In this document: positions 1 through 7,310 of the stretch, one piece after another
Position numbering within the stretch: position 1 is the first letter of the stretch
Layout: the number at the start of each line of letters is the position of its first letter
NCBI GenBank assembly: GCA_016703545.1
Contig: JADJBX010000002.1
Coordinates: 1 to 64,000 of the forward strand
Source: Candidatus Amarobacillus elongatus
Lineage (GTDB): Bacteria; Chloroflexota; Dehalococcoidia; Tepidiformales; Tepidiformaceae
Length of the DNA stretch: 64,000 nt
Reading direction: 5' to 3'
Notes under the pieces: generated by a model
The model's input: only the letters and a program-made list of their open reading frames with translations
Databases searched by the model: none
Told to the model about the DNA's origin: nothing
Translations under genes and position numbers: made by a program

Positions 1-171
1 GACTCGGACGGGGCATTTCAGGCGCGGCCGCCCATGCCGCTCAATGAAGGCCCAGGCGAATTGTTCCTCCCAGTTACGGGTCTCGGCCGGTGTGAACGCT
101 CTGCCGCGGCCGAAGCGCGGCCGCTGCTTGGTGTGCGCGGCAACCGGGAGGGTGAGCTCGAACGAAGTCAT
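1..171 (-). CDS. RusA-family Holliday junction endonuclease, 3' part beyond window
   Basis: The reverse strand opens at ATG 171 and stays open to the window edge, giving the first 57 residues. They carry the RusA signature QRPRF at residues 16-20, followed by a basic/glycine segment, FTPAET (about 29-34) and a Trp-Glu-Glu helix (37-39). RusA enzymes are small phage or integrative-element nucleases that cut four-way DNA junctions. The ATG overlaps the stop of the small gene at 168-317 (ATGA), so the two are translationally coupled. The catalytic aspartates lie beyond the edge and cannot be checked. Beside dnaN, this implies that an integrated phage-like or mobile element begins to the left. 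Family call is good; activity is not testable here. Confidence 0.75.
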   Translation of the reverse strand, partial: MTSFELTLPVAAHTKQRPRFGRGRAFTPAETRNWEEQFAWAFIERHGRPRLKCPVRV

Positions 172-317
172 CGTTCGCCCGAACTGCGTTCTGCGAGCGT
201 GAAGCCGCGAAGCGGTCCGGCGAAGATACGTCGCCAGAGCTCGTCCCACGCAGGGTTCGTCGGGCCTTCTTTCCACTCGGCCCGCATGGTGAACGGCTGT
301 CGGTTTCGCTTCGCCAT
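168..317 (-). CDS. Small mobile-element protein upstream of rusA
   Basis: A 49-residue basic protein (MAKRNRQPF at the N terminus) with a conserved-looking centre, NPAWDELWRRIF (about residues 21-32). Short proteins with a W..LW core are, as I recall, frequent neighbours of recombinase and RusA genes in phages and integrative elements. No catalytic motif is seen. I chose the ATG at 317 because the extension to another ATG at 356 adds residues that do not resemble the rest; neither start has a strong ribosome site. The stop overlaps the start of the RusA gene by four bases, which supports it as a real member of a two-gene unit. Function unknown. Confidence 0.55.
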   Translation of the reverse strand: MAKRNRQPFTMRAEWKEGPTNPAWDELWRRIFAGPLRGFTLAERSSGER

Positions 318-407
318 GGCGCACCCTATCGGCTTGATAGCTCGATGGTTGGGCACGCAAGAAGTGACATCAAGTGGTTAGAGCTAAACGATACCCGAAT
401 AGATACG

Positions 408-421
408 CCCGCTGATGCGGG
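408..421. repeat. Short inverted repeat upstream of the element genes
   Basis: CCCGC-TGAT-GCGGG forms a 5-bp stem with a 4-base loop. It lies in the 260-base gap between the element genes and dnaN, where I see no credible gene. Two similar strings, GATACCCG and GGATACCG, flank it at about 390-397 and 432-439 and could be a regulator site or part of an element boundary. Nothing in the sequence decides between these. Confidence 0.3.
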
Positions 422-548
422 TTACAGAGACGGATACCGGTGCTGATGCAAAGGCAACGAGAGCGAGGCCTCGAGGCCTACGCGGTCCGCGCCGGCGCCG
501 GCCGCCCGCGGCTACCCGCGGCGGCGCGGTGCTGGCGGGATTTTGAAG

Positions 549-576
549 CTAACCCGGAAGGGAATCCCCCGGTTAG
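549..576 (-). terminator. Possible terminator after dnaN
   Basis: CTAACCCGG and CCGGTTAG form an imperfect stem starting just after the dnaN stop at 580. There is no long T tract on the minus strand, only CTTCAAAA, so a strong intrinsic terminator is doubtful. It could also mark the edge of the accessory element to the left. Confidence 0.35.
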
Positions 577-579
577 TAC

Positions 580-1725
580 TCACCACTGTACGAACATCGG
601 CATCACCACGTGCACGTACGTGTCCGGCTCCACGCCCTCGGGCGGCACGGGGCGGAAGACGCCTTGCGACGAGGGCGACGTCATCTCCAGCGCGACCTTC
701 CCCGAAAGCGCGTTCAGCACGTCCTGCAGGTAACGCGCGTTGAAGGCGATCTTCGAGGCGTCGCCCGCGATGTCGGCGTCGATCTTGCCTTCGTTATCGC
801 CGATTTCGTCCGCGCGCGCGCTGACCTTCAGTTCGCCCGGCATGCCCTGGTGCGAGGGCGCCATCTGCAGGCGAATGATGCCGCTGCCGTCGCGCGCGAA
901 AATCGCCGCGATCCGGGCTTCGCGCTTGAATTCGTCCACATCGACGATGCACCGCGTGCTGTACTCGGTGGGGATGAGCTGGTTGTAGTTCGGGAACGTC
1001 CCCTGGATCAGCTGCGCGACAAGTTCCACTTCCGTGAGCGCGAACAGCACTTGCGTGCGCGACCCGTTGATGCGCATCTCCACCGGTTCGTTGCCATCGC
1101 CGATGAGCCGGCCCAGTTCCCGCAGGGCACGCGCGGGCACGATGATTTCCACCGCGTCGACGGGAGCGCCGGCGAGCGTGATGTCCGAGACCGCGAGCCG
1201 GAACCCGTCGGCCGAGGCGAGCGTCAGGCGCGTGCCGTCGGTCTTCATGTGCACGCCCGTGAGGACGGGCCGGGAGTCGTCGCTGGCGGCCGCGAATTCG
1301 ACCCGTTCGATCGCCTTCTTGAGTGCCTTCGCGTCGAGCTGAATGGCGACGCCATCGCGCACCTCGGGGATGCGCGGGAAGTCTTCGGCGTCCATGGCAT
1401 TGATGGTGGACTCGTTCCGCGCGCATTCCAGCTTCATCTGGCGGCTGCGGTCCGGGATCTCCATGGAGACCGTGGCGGGGGGCAGGGACGAAACGAAATC
1501 GCTGATGAGGCGCGAGGGCACCGTCGTGGCGCCTTCCTCGTCGACCTTCGCGCCAACCCATGCGCTCATCGCGATGTCGAGGTCGGTGGCGGCCAGCTTC
1601 AGCCGCCCCTTATCAGTCTGAAGGAGCACGTTCGCCGTGATCGGCAGCGTCGAGCGCGTGGCGACAGCGCGACCCACGATCGAGAGCCCGCGCTGCAGGT
1701 TTTCCTGGAGGACCTGTACTTTCAC
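580..1725 (-). CDS. dnaN: DNA polymerase III sliding clamp (beta subunit)
   Basis: A 381-residue protein of normal length for the beta clamp, which dimerises into a ring that tethers polymerase III, MutS and other partners to DNA. It shows the typical start (MKVQVLQENLQRGL), the LPITANVLL segment near residue 27, the DFPRIPEV loop near 115, and the hydrophobic C terminus VMPMFVQW that borders the partner-binding cleft. Translation starts at GTG 1725, downstream of a consensus promoter. In many bacteria dnaA lies directly upstream; here the upstream neighbour is a decayed acetyltransferase gene on the other strand, so dnaA must be elsewhere. Identification is secure. Confidence 0.97.
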   Translation of the reverse strand: MKVQVLQENLQRGLSIVGRAVATRSTLPITANVLLQTDKGRLKLAATDLDIAMSAWVGAKVDEEGATTVPSRLISDFVSSLPPATVSMEIPDRSRQMKLECARNESTINAMDAEDFPRIPEVRDGVAIQLDAKALKKAIERVEFAAASDDSRPVLTGVHMKTDGTRLTLASADGFRLAVSDITLAGAPVDAVEIIVPARALRELGRLIGDGNEPVEMRINGSRTQVLFALTEVELVAQLIQGTFPNYNQLIPTEYSTRCIVDVDEFKREARIAAIFARDGSGIIRLQMAPSHQGMPGELKVSARADEIGDNEGKIDADIAGDASKIAFNARYLQDVLNALSGKVALEMTSPSSQGVFRPVPPEGVEPDTYVHVVMPMFVQW

Positions 1726-1755
1726 CTTCGTTCACCCGCCTAATCCGATGCCGCG

Positions 1756-1784
1756 ATTATAGAGGCGAGGGATACCCGGGACAA
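1756..1784 (-). promoter_or_regulatory. dnaN promoter
   Basis: On the minus strand TTGTCC (1784-1779) and a perfect TATAAT (1761-1756) are separated by exactly 17 bases. Transcription would start near 1749, about 24 bases upstream of the dnaN GTG. It is the best sigma-70-type match I found in the window. Confidence 0.75.
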
Positions 1785-1887
1785 CTCGATTGCTTAGGCA
1801 CATGATCATTTCCCCGGGGAGGTGCTGAATCTGCGACACCATCCTCCACGGGCCCGAGGTGCACATAACGCACGCGAATCGTGCGAA

Positions 1888-1896
1888 TGTGGACAA
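1888..1896. promoter_or_regulatory. Single DnaA-box-like site
   Basis: TGTGGACAA is the reverse complement of TTGTCCACA, one base from the classical DnaA box TTATCCACA. It lies upstream of dnaN, where origins are often found. Only one copy is seen and no AT-rich unwinding region accompanies it, so this is not evidence for oriC. Confidence 0.25.
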
Positions 1897-1920
1897 CGCA
1901 CCACGTCGGCGAGGAAGCGG

Positions 1921-2243
1921 ATGACCGACAGCCACCGCGACCGCATGCTCCGCGGCGAGCGTTCCCAGGCCGACGACCCCGAGCTCGCGTCGGAGCGTGC
2001 CACCGCCGCAGAGCTCTGCCGGCGCTTCAACGCCCTCCCGCCGGTCGCGTCTGGCGAGCCCCGTGCCATCCTGGGGCAGCTCCTTCGTGCATTCGGCCAA
2101 CGGAGCGAAATTCGCCCGCCCTTCCCCTGCGACTACGTCCGCGCCGGTGCTGTCGTCACGTGCGACATCCCCGCGAATGTAGTCGCCGCGGGAAAACCCG
2201 GCCGGCGTCGTATGCGAACTCGAACCCGGTGGAGCGGACCTAG
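1921..2243 (+). pseudogene. Decayed maltose/galactoside-type O-acetyltransferase (internal deletion)
   Basis: From ATG 1921, with GAGG about 8 bases upstream, the frame encodes the N-terminal Mac domain of the maltose acetyltransferase family: MLRGE, DPELASER, RFNALPP and PPFPCDY. It then jumps directly to AGAVVTCDIPANVVAAGKP, which in normal family members lies about 80-90 residues later, at the end of the left-handed beta helix. The hexapeptide-repeat helix with the catalytic histidine and acetyl-CoA site is therefore missing. After AGKP the expected C-terminal continuation (VVCELEPGG) is in another frame, so there is also a frameshift near 2199. The frame runs into the 3' end of the convergent gene at 2240. 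This is a dead gene, not a short active enzyme. Confidence 0.7.
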
Positions 2244-2623
2244 TTGGCAGGGGGCGGGAAGAGCGGGTTGTCGCCGCCGCCGCCCGGGCCGTCGCCGAAC
2301 TGGTCGATGATCCGCTTCGCCAGCTCGTCGAGCTGGTCCTTCGTAATCCCCATGCGCTCCATCGTCTGCTGCATGAGGCGCTGGACCTCTTCGACATCCT
2401 CGCGGATGAGTGCCTCGGCCAGTTCGAGCTGCGTCTCCACGGCTACGAACCGTTCGCGCCGCTGCGATTCGTTCTCCGTCGTGAGGATGGTCGAAAGGAG
2501 GCGCGTGAAGAGGGTGCACGTGCGGGCGATGCGGATGCGGTCTTCGTGGGCCGGGGGAAACTCCCCCGTGACCGCCACTTCGAGCCCCGTGCGTTTGTCT
2601 GAGGCGACGTACTGCTCTGCCAT
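2240..2623 (-). CDS. Conserved-looking hypothetical protein
   Basis: A 127-residue soluble protein beginning MAEQYVASDKRTG at ATG 2623. The middle is rich in Arg, Glu and Leu and probably alpha-helical (about residues 30-105), and the tail is flexible, with GDGPGGGGD before PLFPPPAN. The reading frame is open further upstream, but that extension is low-complexity and runs across the divergent promoter region, so I took the internal ATG. No signal peptide, transmembrane segment or catalytic motif is evident and I do not recognise the family. It is divergent from the PRC-barrel-like gene at 2832 and convergent with the decayed acetyltransferase. Confidence 0.55.
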   Translation of the reverse strand: MAEQYVASDKRTGLEVAVTGEFPPAHEDRIRIARTCTLFTRLLSTILTTENESQRRERFVAVETQLELAEALIREDVEEVQRLMQQTMERMGITKDQLDELAKRIIDQFGDGPGGGGDNPLFPPPAN

Positions 2624-2831
2624 CGCTTCGAGCGTAGTCAGCACCCTCGGGAGTGTCCAACGCGCTGGAGCGCCGCACTCGCCGCCGGCCCCTGTCTCCT
2701 TTCTCCTTCCTCCTTTCTCATCCCGCAGGGCCCGTTGTTGGTCAATCGAAATGGCGCGCACGAGCGGTGCAACTCCAGCGGCAAGCCGCGCACTCCACGA
2801 TGAACGCACACTACAGAGGGGAGTACCTCCC

Positions 2832-3203
2832 ATGGCATCCACCGCAAGCGAAACCCTGAACCCCGGAATGCCCGTGTACGACATCGCGGGCAGCCAGGTC
2901 GGCATGATCCGCGCCGTTCGCGGCGGCTACTTCGACCTCGACGCGGGCGAGCCCGGCTACTGGCTGAGCGTTCGCTACATCACCTGCGAAGACGGCCGCG
3001 GCGTCCTCACGCTGCCCATGCGCGAACTCGCCGAGCACCGCCTGATGCAGCCCGGCCTCGAACCCTCCAACGACATCGACCGCGCCGGCCTCGAAGACCA
3101 CGTCATCGGCGACGAAGAAGCCCTCAGCGTGCGCGAACGGATGGAACGCGAACTGCGCGAACAGCGTGGGGGCGTGATGGACACGGGCCTGCGCGAAAAC
3201 TAG
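2832..3203 (+). CDS. PRC-barrel / DUF2171-like small protein
   Basis: A 123-residue acidic protein starting at ATG 2832, preceded by AGAGGGGAG. Residues about 9-65 (GMPVYDIAGSQVGMIR ... YFDLD ... YWLSVRYI) resemble the short beta-barrel of PRC-barrel and DUF2171 proteins, which sense or bind partners rather than catalyse. The second half is charged and helical and ends in RERMERELREQRG. No membrane segment. The stop overlaps the convergent trmO-like stop by a few bases. The fold assignment is by motif feel; the function is unknown. Confidence 0.6.
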   Translation: MASTASETLNPGMPVYDIAGSQVGMIRAVRGGYFDLDAGEPGYWLSVRYITCEDGRGVLTLPMRELAEHRLMQPGLEPSNDIDRAGLEDHVIGDEEALSVRERMERELREQRGGVMDTGLREN

Positions 3204-3697
3204 CCCGCGGGCGGGATCGCCGCCTCTGGCCAGGCGTCGTATGCGGGCAGGTACGGCTTGATATCGATCACGGCCGTGCCATCGATCGCATCGAGGCCTC
3301 GCACCCGGAGCACCAGCCCATCGCGAGCCAGCAGCCGGACCGCCGAGACCCCGAGGTGGTTCGGCCGCAGCTGGCTGCGCGTGGCGAAGATGCCGTAGCG
3401 GCGCCCGCTCGCGAGCGTTAGCGCCTCCGGCTTCTCCGGCGCGTCCGCCGCCATATCGAGCACGAACACGATGATGACGTGGCTGTATGCCTCGATCCCC
3501 TCGATGCGCGCGCCGTGGTCCGGCAACAGCACGACCTCGCTCTCCACGCGATCCCACCCGTGCGGCCGCGGCACCGCCACTCCGTTCCGCACATGCGCGA
3601 CCGCCTCGACCACGAACGGACCGGGCTGCGGTGCGCGGTGCTCCGCGGGCTTGCGACGAAAGAGCGGCACAGCCCGCAGACTGCGATAGGCTGCCAT
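3200..3697 (-). CDS. TrmO-like tRNA threonylcarbamoyladenosine N6-methyltransferase family
   Basis: About 165 residues of the UPF0066/TsaA family, whose characterised member TrmO methylates t6A37 in tRNA-Thr using S-adenosylmethionine. Visible family features are the opening AVAHVRNG, the GIEAYSHVIIVFVLDM strand (about residues 75-90) and the FATRSQLRPNHLG motif (about 110-122) that forms part of the cofactor pocket. Length is normal. Start may be ATG 3697 or 3706; both lie very close to the start of the divergent gluconokinase gene. Family secure, exact substrate inferred. Confidence 0.85.
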   Translation of the reverse strand: MAAYRSLRAVPLFRRKPAEHRAPQPGPFVVEAVAHVRNGVAVPRPHGWDRVESEVVLLPDHGARIEGIEAYSHVIIVFVLDMAADAPEKPEALTLASGRRYGIFATRSQLRPNHLGVSAVRLLARDGLVLRVRGLDAIDGTAVIDIKPYLPAYDAWPEAAIPPAG

Positions 3698-3729
3698 CGT
3701 GCGCAACGTCCCCGCCCGTCATCCTCGTC

Positions 3730-4194
3730 ATGGGCGTCTCCGGCGCCGGGAAGAGCACGATCGGCGCGCTGCTTGCAGCCCGCCTTGGCCTCCCCTTTCT
3801 CGATGCCGACGACCTCCACCCACCGGCGAACGTGGAAAGGCTCGCCGCGGGCGTCCCGCTCTCGGATGCCGAGCGGTGGCCGTGGCTCGCGGCCGTGCAT
3901 CGGGCCTGGCGCGACCGGGGCGGCGTGCTCGCCTGTTCCGCCCTGCGCCAGGCCTACCGTGCCGTCCTGTTCGAAGGGATCGACCCCGCGCCCGCCATTG
4001 TCCTGCTCCGGGTGGCGCCCGCCGTCGTGGCCGCTCGCCTTTCCGTCCGCGAAGGGCACTTCGCCTCCCCGCTCATCCTGCCGTCGCAATTCGAGGCGCT
4101 GGAGGAACCGCCGGACGCCATCACGGCGGGTTCGGGCCTCCCTCCCGGCGCCGCCGTGGAGGCAATCGTCGCCGCGCTCGGAACGGGCTCCTGA
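3730..4194 (+). CDS. gntK: Gluconokinase (GntK family)
   Basis: A compact P-loop kinase that phosphorylates gluconate to 6-phosphogluconate. It contains the Walker A motif GVSGAGKST immediately after the start, DADDLHPPANVERLAAGVPL (the gluconate kinase signature) and the CSALRQAYR segment. The C-terminal half has the expected RxGHF-type lid (SVREGHFASPLILPSQ). The only ATG near the correct N terminus, at 3730, leaves out PVILV of the first beta strand, which is encoded in frame just upstream with no ATG, GTG or TTG; a CTG at 3691 or an unusual start may be used. The start is unresolved; the product is not in doubt. Confidence 0.85.
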   Translation: MGVSGAGKSTIGALLAARLGLPFLDADDLHPPANVERLAAGVPLSDAERWPWLAAVHRAWRDRGGVLACSALRQAYRAVLFEGIDPAPAIVLLRVAPAVVAARLSVREGHFASPLILPSQFEALEEPPDAITAGSGLPPGAAVEAIVAALGTGS

Positions 4195-4246
4195 GCGGCC
4201 CGGTGCTTTCTCGCGCCTGTTCGCCGCAGCCTGTACCCTGACCCCC

Positions 4247-5140
4247 GTGAGTGTATTGGCGCTTCTCCCGTTCCTGGCGATCGACATCAACATCGACCCG
4301 ACGTTCGCCGAGTTCGGCCCATTCCTGCTCACCTGGCATGGCCTGTTCACCGCCGTCGGCATCATCGGGGGTGTCTGGCTCTCCGTGTGGCTCTGCCAGA
4401 AGGACGGCATCCCCAGCGAGATCGCCCAGGAAATCGCCCTTGTCGGCGTCCCTTCGGCCATCGTCGGCGCGCGGCTCTTCTACGTCTTCGAGCACTGGGA
4501 CCGGTTCAGCGGGGACCTGACGGGAATCGTTTTCGACATAACCGAAGGCGGCATCACGCTCTACGGCGGTCTCATTGGCGGCCTGCTTGGCGGCCTGGTG
4601 TACGCACTCTGGCGGCACTGGCCCATTGCCATCACCCTCGATTGCGCCGCTCCCGGCATGATCCTCGGCCAGGGCATTGGCCGCATCGGCGACTTCATTA
4701 ATGGCGAGCACCACGCCACCGAGACCAGCCTTCCCTGGGCGTTCCGCTACACGAACCCGAACACCCTTGGCGAACTCGGCAAGGCCGTCCACCCGACCGC
4801 CGGTGGCTACGAACTGCTCGGCGATTTCCTCATCCTCGCCTTCCTGCTGTTCGTGGCGCGGCGTTACTTCCGCGCTCCGGGCTGGGTGTTCGCGTCCTAT
4901 ATCATCCTCTACGGCGCCCTCCGCTTCCCGCTCTCCTTCACCCGGCTCGATGAGCAGGAGCTCTGGAACATCCCGGTGCCGCAGCTCGTCAGCGTCCTTA
5001 TCGTCGGCGCGGGCGTGATGCTCGCTGGCTTCCTTCCGCGGCACCCCGGTCCCATCACCCGCGAATACGCCGAGCGCGTCTGGGGTGTGGAGCCCGAGGA
5101 TGCCCCCGGCGGCGGCCGCCCGCAGGCCGCCGGCGCCTGA
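4247..5140 (+). CDS. lgt: Prolipoprotein diacylglyceryl transferase
   Basis: A 297-residue integral membrane enzyme that transfers diacylglycerol from phosphatidylglycerol to the lipobox cysteine of lipoproteins. The signature GRIGDFINGEHH lies near residue 148, followed by the PWAFRY segment; LTWHGLF near residue 28 and at least six hydrophobic stretches fit the seven-helix topology. Translation starts at GTG 4247. The tail after TREYAERVWG is a proline/glycine-rich cytoplasmic extension. The stop overlaps the next ATG (TGATG), coupling it to the glutaredoxin-like gene. Confidence 0.95.
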   Translation: MSVLALLPFLAIDINIDPTFAEFGPFLLTWHGLFTAVGIIGGVWLSVWLCQKDGIPSEIAQEIALVGVPSAIVGARLFYVFEHWDRFSGDLTGIVFDITEGGITLYGGLIGGLLGGLVYALWRHWPIAITLDCAAPGMILGQGIGRIGDFINGEHHATETSLPWAFRYTNPNTLGELGKAVHPTAGGYELLGDFLILAFLLFVARRYFRAPGWVFASYIILYGALRFPLSFTRLDEQELWNIPVPQLVSVLIVGAGVMLAGFLPRHPGPITREYAERVWGVEPEDAPGGGRPQAAGA

Positions 5141-5400
5141 TGTCCGCGCCCGTCGTCACCCTGTACGGGCGCCCCGGCTGTTCCCTCTGCACCCAGGCCG
5201 ACGAAATCCTCGCGCCGCTGGCCCGCCGCCTTGGCTTCGTCGTGCGCCCCGTGAATATCGAAACCGACGATGCCCTGCTCGAGCGGTTCATGTTCGAAAT
5301 CCCCGTCGTGGCACTTGGTCAGCAGGTGATCGCGCGCGCGCCCATCCGCGCGGGATTCCTCGAAGATGCCCTCGTCGAGGCGCTCGGCAGGGGACGCTAA
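5140..5400 (+). CDS. Glutaredoxin-like protein (DUF836 type)
   Basis: An 86-residue thioredoxin-fold protein. VTLYGRPGCSLCTQADE (residues 6-22) gives the first beta strand and a CSLC redox motif; FEIPVVALG with the cis-proline follows near residue 51. It probably handles thiol-disulfide exchange, but the substrate is not known. The ATG overlaps the lgt stop, and the stop overlaps the convergent gene's stop by four bases. Confidence 0.85.
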   Translation: MSAPVVTLYGRPGCSLCTQADEILAPLARRLGFVVRPVNIETDDALLERFMFEIPVVALGQQVIARAPIRAGFLEDALVEALGRGR

Positions 5401-6260
5401 AGCAGCAGGAACGCCGCCAGCACCGCCGGTCCGACGATCCACACCAGCGCCGTGAGGCCGACCGAGATCATCGCGAACCCTTCGCTGCTGTCCCGCGGCG
5501 GCGCCCCCGCGTGCCCGATCGTTTCCCAGAGCGCGGCGAGCGGACCCTGCATGATCAGCGTCGCCCTCCGCCGCGCGACCGCCGCGCCCCGCAGCAGGAT
5601 GCCCGCGCACAGGAAAAAGACCACGAACAGGATGCCGGCGGACACCGCCAGCAGCCGTCGGTTCGTGAAGTCCAGAGCGCCGAGGAACTGGAACGCCGAG
5701 GCCAGTGCCGACACCGACGCGCCGGCCGCAAGCACTGGCGTCAGCGGGCTGCCGCCTCCGAAACCGGGGGCGATGCGTTCAAGGTCCATGCGTGCGCGCG
5801 CCAGCTCGCGCCGGTCCGGCGTGCCCGGCGCGGCCTGGGACTCTCGTCGCGCGTACAGCGTCCGCAGGCGGTTGACGACGTCCTCGGCATACGAGCTCAC
5901 GATGTACTCGGCGACAAACTCCACGGCGGGTTCGGCCAGTGGCTTCAGCGGGCCCAGCTTCGGCGCCCCGGCGTCGCGCGAGCCCTCGCGGTCGAGCACC
6001 TCGAGCGCACGCATGCACAGCCGGTGCGCCTCGGGGAACCGGTCCGGGACGGCGAGCGTCGTGCCAGCGGCGAGCGAGGCCGCGATCCGCAGCTCGGCCT
6101 CGGCGTGCCCCCCGGCCCGCTCCAGCGCGAGCGCCGCCACCTCGTCGGGGCTGCGGCGAAGGAGGCCGCGGGTTCGGTTCAGCTGGTCGCTCAGCTCATC
6201 GAGCAGCAGCTGGTCGCCCAGCTTCGCCTTCAGCGTGTCGATTCGCGAGTCGTCATCCAA
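5397..6260 (-). CDS. Unknown protein with C-terminal membrane segments
   Basis: A 287-residue protein starting MDDDSRIDTL. Residues 1-160 are soluble, acidic and mostly helical. Three hydrophobic segments follow at about 180-200, 205-225 and 265-285, and the protein ends in a run of leucines, so it is probably a membrane protein with a large cytoplasmic N-terminal region. It stands alone and is convergent with the glutaredoxin-like gene. I do not recognise the family and see no catalytic motif. Confidence 0.6.
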   Translation of the reverse strand: MDDDSRIDTLKAKLGDQLLLDELSDQLNRTRGLLRRSPDEVAALALERAGGHAEAELRIAASLAAGTTLAVPDRFPEAHRLCMRALEVLDREGSRDAGAPKLGPLKPLAEPAVEFVAEYIVSSYAEDVVNRLRTLYARRESQAAPGTPDRRELARARMDLERIAPGFGGGSPLTPVLAAGASVSALASAFQFLGALDFTNRRLLAVSAGILFVVFFLCAGILLRGAAVARRRATLIMQGPLAALWETIGHAGAPPRDSSEGFAMISVGLTALVWIVGPAVLAAFLLL

Positions 6261-6280
6261 GGTTTGGGGAGTATACGGGG

Positions 6281-6574
6281 TCAGGCAGACCGCACGAGGT
6301 GCCAGCCGCGAATCGCGGGCCGCTCGTTGAACTCATCCCGGCAGATGCCGCAGAGGCTGCCCCGGCGGCGCAACCCCGGCGATCGCACGGACGCGATCTC
6401 AGCGGGGGATTCCCCGGGGATGCCGCAGATCAGGCACGTTTCCCGTTCGCTGATCGCCTGTTTGCCGCACCGCGAACACACGGACACGCCCGCTCGCACG
6501 GAACGGTACTCGTGTTCGCCCGGCTCGCAATAGCGGTCAAGCCAATGCTCGACCCAGCTCGCCTGGAACGGCAT
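6281..6574 (-). CDS. Small zinc-ribbon-like protein
   Basis: A 97-residue protein starting at ATG 6574, preceded by GGGGTGGGG. It has three cysteine pairs, CSRCG (about 36-40), CLICG (49-53) and CGICR (75-79), and a lone Cys at about 16, so it probably binds one or two zinc ions. The aromatic N terminus (FQASWVEHWLDRY) is unusual. Its start lies about 145 bases inside the 3' end of the DUF5317 gene on the same strand, an overlap too long for normal coupling; one of the two may carry an indel, or the longer frame may really end earlier. Function unknown. Confidence 0.55.
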   Translation of the reverse strand: MPFQASWVEHWLDRYCEPGEHEYRSVRAGVSVCSRCGKQAISERETCLICGIPGESPAEIASVRSPGLRRRGSLCGICRDEFNERPAIRGWHLVRSA

Positions 6575-7173
6575 GGTCCACCCCACCCCGGCCGGGCTCG
6601 TCCCGGCCGCCTCGCTGTTTGCCGCTCCGCTCTCCGGGTTCGAGTGGGAATCGCCAACTGAATGGCAGCCGCCCCAAGTCCGGCGAAGAGAACGAAGTCC
6701 CCAATACTGTAGATGTTTCCTCCATATCCCGGCAATGAGACGGAGTAACGATCCGACAGTGGCTCGAACCAGATGTCCTCGCGGGCGAGAACGATATCTT
6801 TCGAATAGGGGATTGGCTTGCCCACATCGTTCGTGGTGATTTCCGGGAAGTGGCCCGATGCCTCGACGGTCTCCAGCGCGATCGGCATCAACCCGCCGTG
6901 CGCGGCCATGGGAACGAGGTTCAAGAAGATGCCCGCCGAAATCAGCCACGCGCCGTGAATACGGCGAAACCGCAGCGCCAGCAGGCAGAGCGCGGCGGTG
7001 GTGGCGAAAAAGACCGCGCGGCGCGCGCCGGTCTCGATGTCACCTTCGCCCAATCCGCGTATCGCGAACTGCTGCACCACCAGCAACACCAAGCCCACGC
7101 CAAGCCATCGCAGGTCGCGGGTCAGAGAGACCCCCGGCTCGGACGGAGTCTGTGAGGTCGAGCCGGGGGTCAC
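6430..7173 (-). CDS. DUF5317-family membrane protein
   Basis: A 247-residue protein from GTG 7173. About five hydrophobic helices lie between residues 20 and 200. The segment FLNLVPMAAHGGLMPIALE matches the N-P-x-x-x-NGG-x-MP core I associate with DUF5317 proteins, whose role is unknown. It begins 5 bases after the stop of a 29-residue peptide gene, so the two are almost certainly co-translated. The last 55 residues are arginine-rich and unlike the rest and overlap the zinc-ribbon gene, so the true C terminus is uncertain. The membrane protein could export, process or sense the peptide; that is inference from position only. Confidence 0.65.
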   Translation of the reverse strand: MTPGSTSQTPSEPGVSLTRDLRWLGVGLVLLVVQQFAIRGLGEGDIETGARRAVFFATTAALCLLALRFRRIHGAWLISAGIFLNLVPMAAHGGLMPIALETVEASGHFPEITTNDVGKPIPYSKDIVLAREDIWFEPLSDRYSVSLPGYGGNIYSIGDFVLFAGLGAAAIQLAIPTRTRRAERQTARRPGRARPGWGGPCRSRRAGSSIGLTAIASRANTSTVPCERACPCVRGAANRRSANGKRA

Positions 7174-7178
7174 GCGGC

Positions 7179-7268
7179 TTACCAGGACTGGAACGGGGCG
7201 GCGCCAGCGATGGCAACGACGGCGAGGGCGGCGAGGGCGACAACGGACGAAAGGAAACGAGTCTTCAC
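7179..7268 (-). CDS. 29-residue secreted-type peptide
   Basis: GTG 7268 follows GAGGAATTGCC, a good ribosome-binding site, and the frame closes at TAA after 29 residues. It starts VKTRFLSS (two basic residues), continues through about 15 residues of Ala, Val and Leu, and ends AIAGAAPFQSW. This is the shape of a signal peptide with an A-x-A cleavage site, leaving a mature tail of about six residues (APFQSW). The stop is 5 bases from the DUF5317 start, and a large sensory regulator lies upstream on the same strand. It resembles precursors of short signalling peptides, but it has no cysteine and no recognised family; a simple leader peptide is the alternative. Confidence 0.55.
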   Translation of the reverse strand: MKTRFLSSVVALAALAVVAIAGAAPFQSW

Positions 7269-7310
7269 GGCAATTCCTCAGTGGGAGAGATCGCCGCGAA
7301 CGTACCCCCG

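Noticed and set aside
610..1743. Long open frame antisense to dnaN
   Set aside because: It mirrors dnaN in GC-rich DNA, lacks a ribosome site and has an Arg/His-rich composition without domains.
3418..4461. Minus-strand frame across gntK and lgt
   Set aside because: Overlaps two clearly identified genes and shows no family features.
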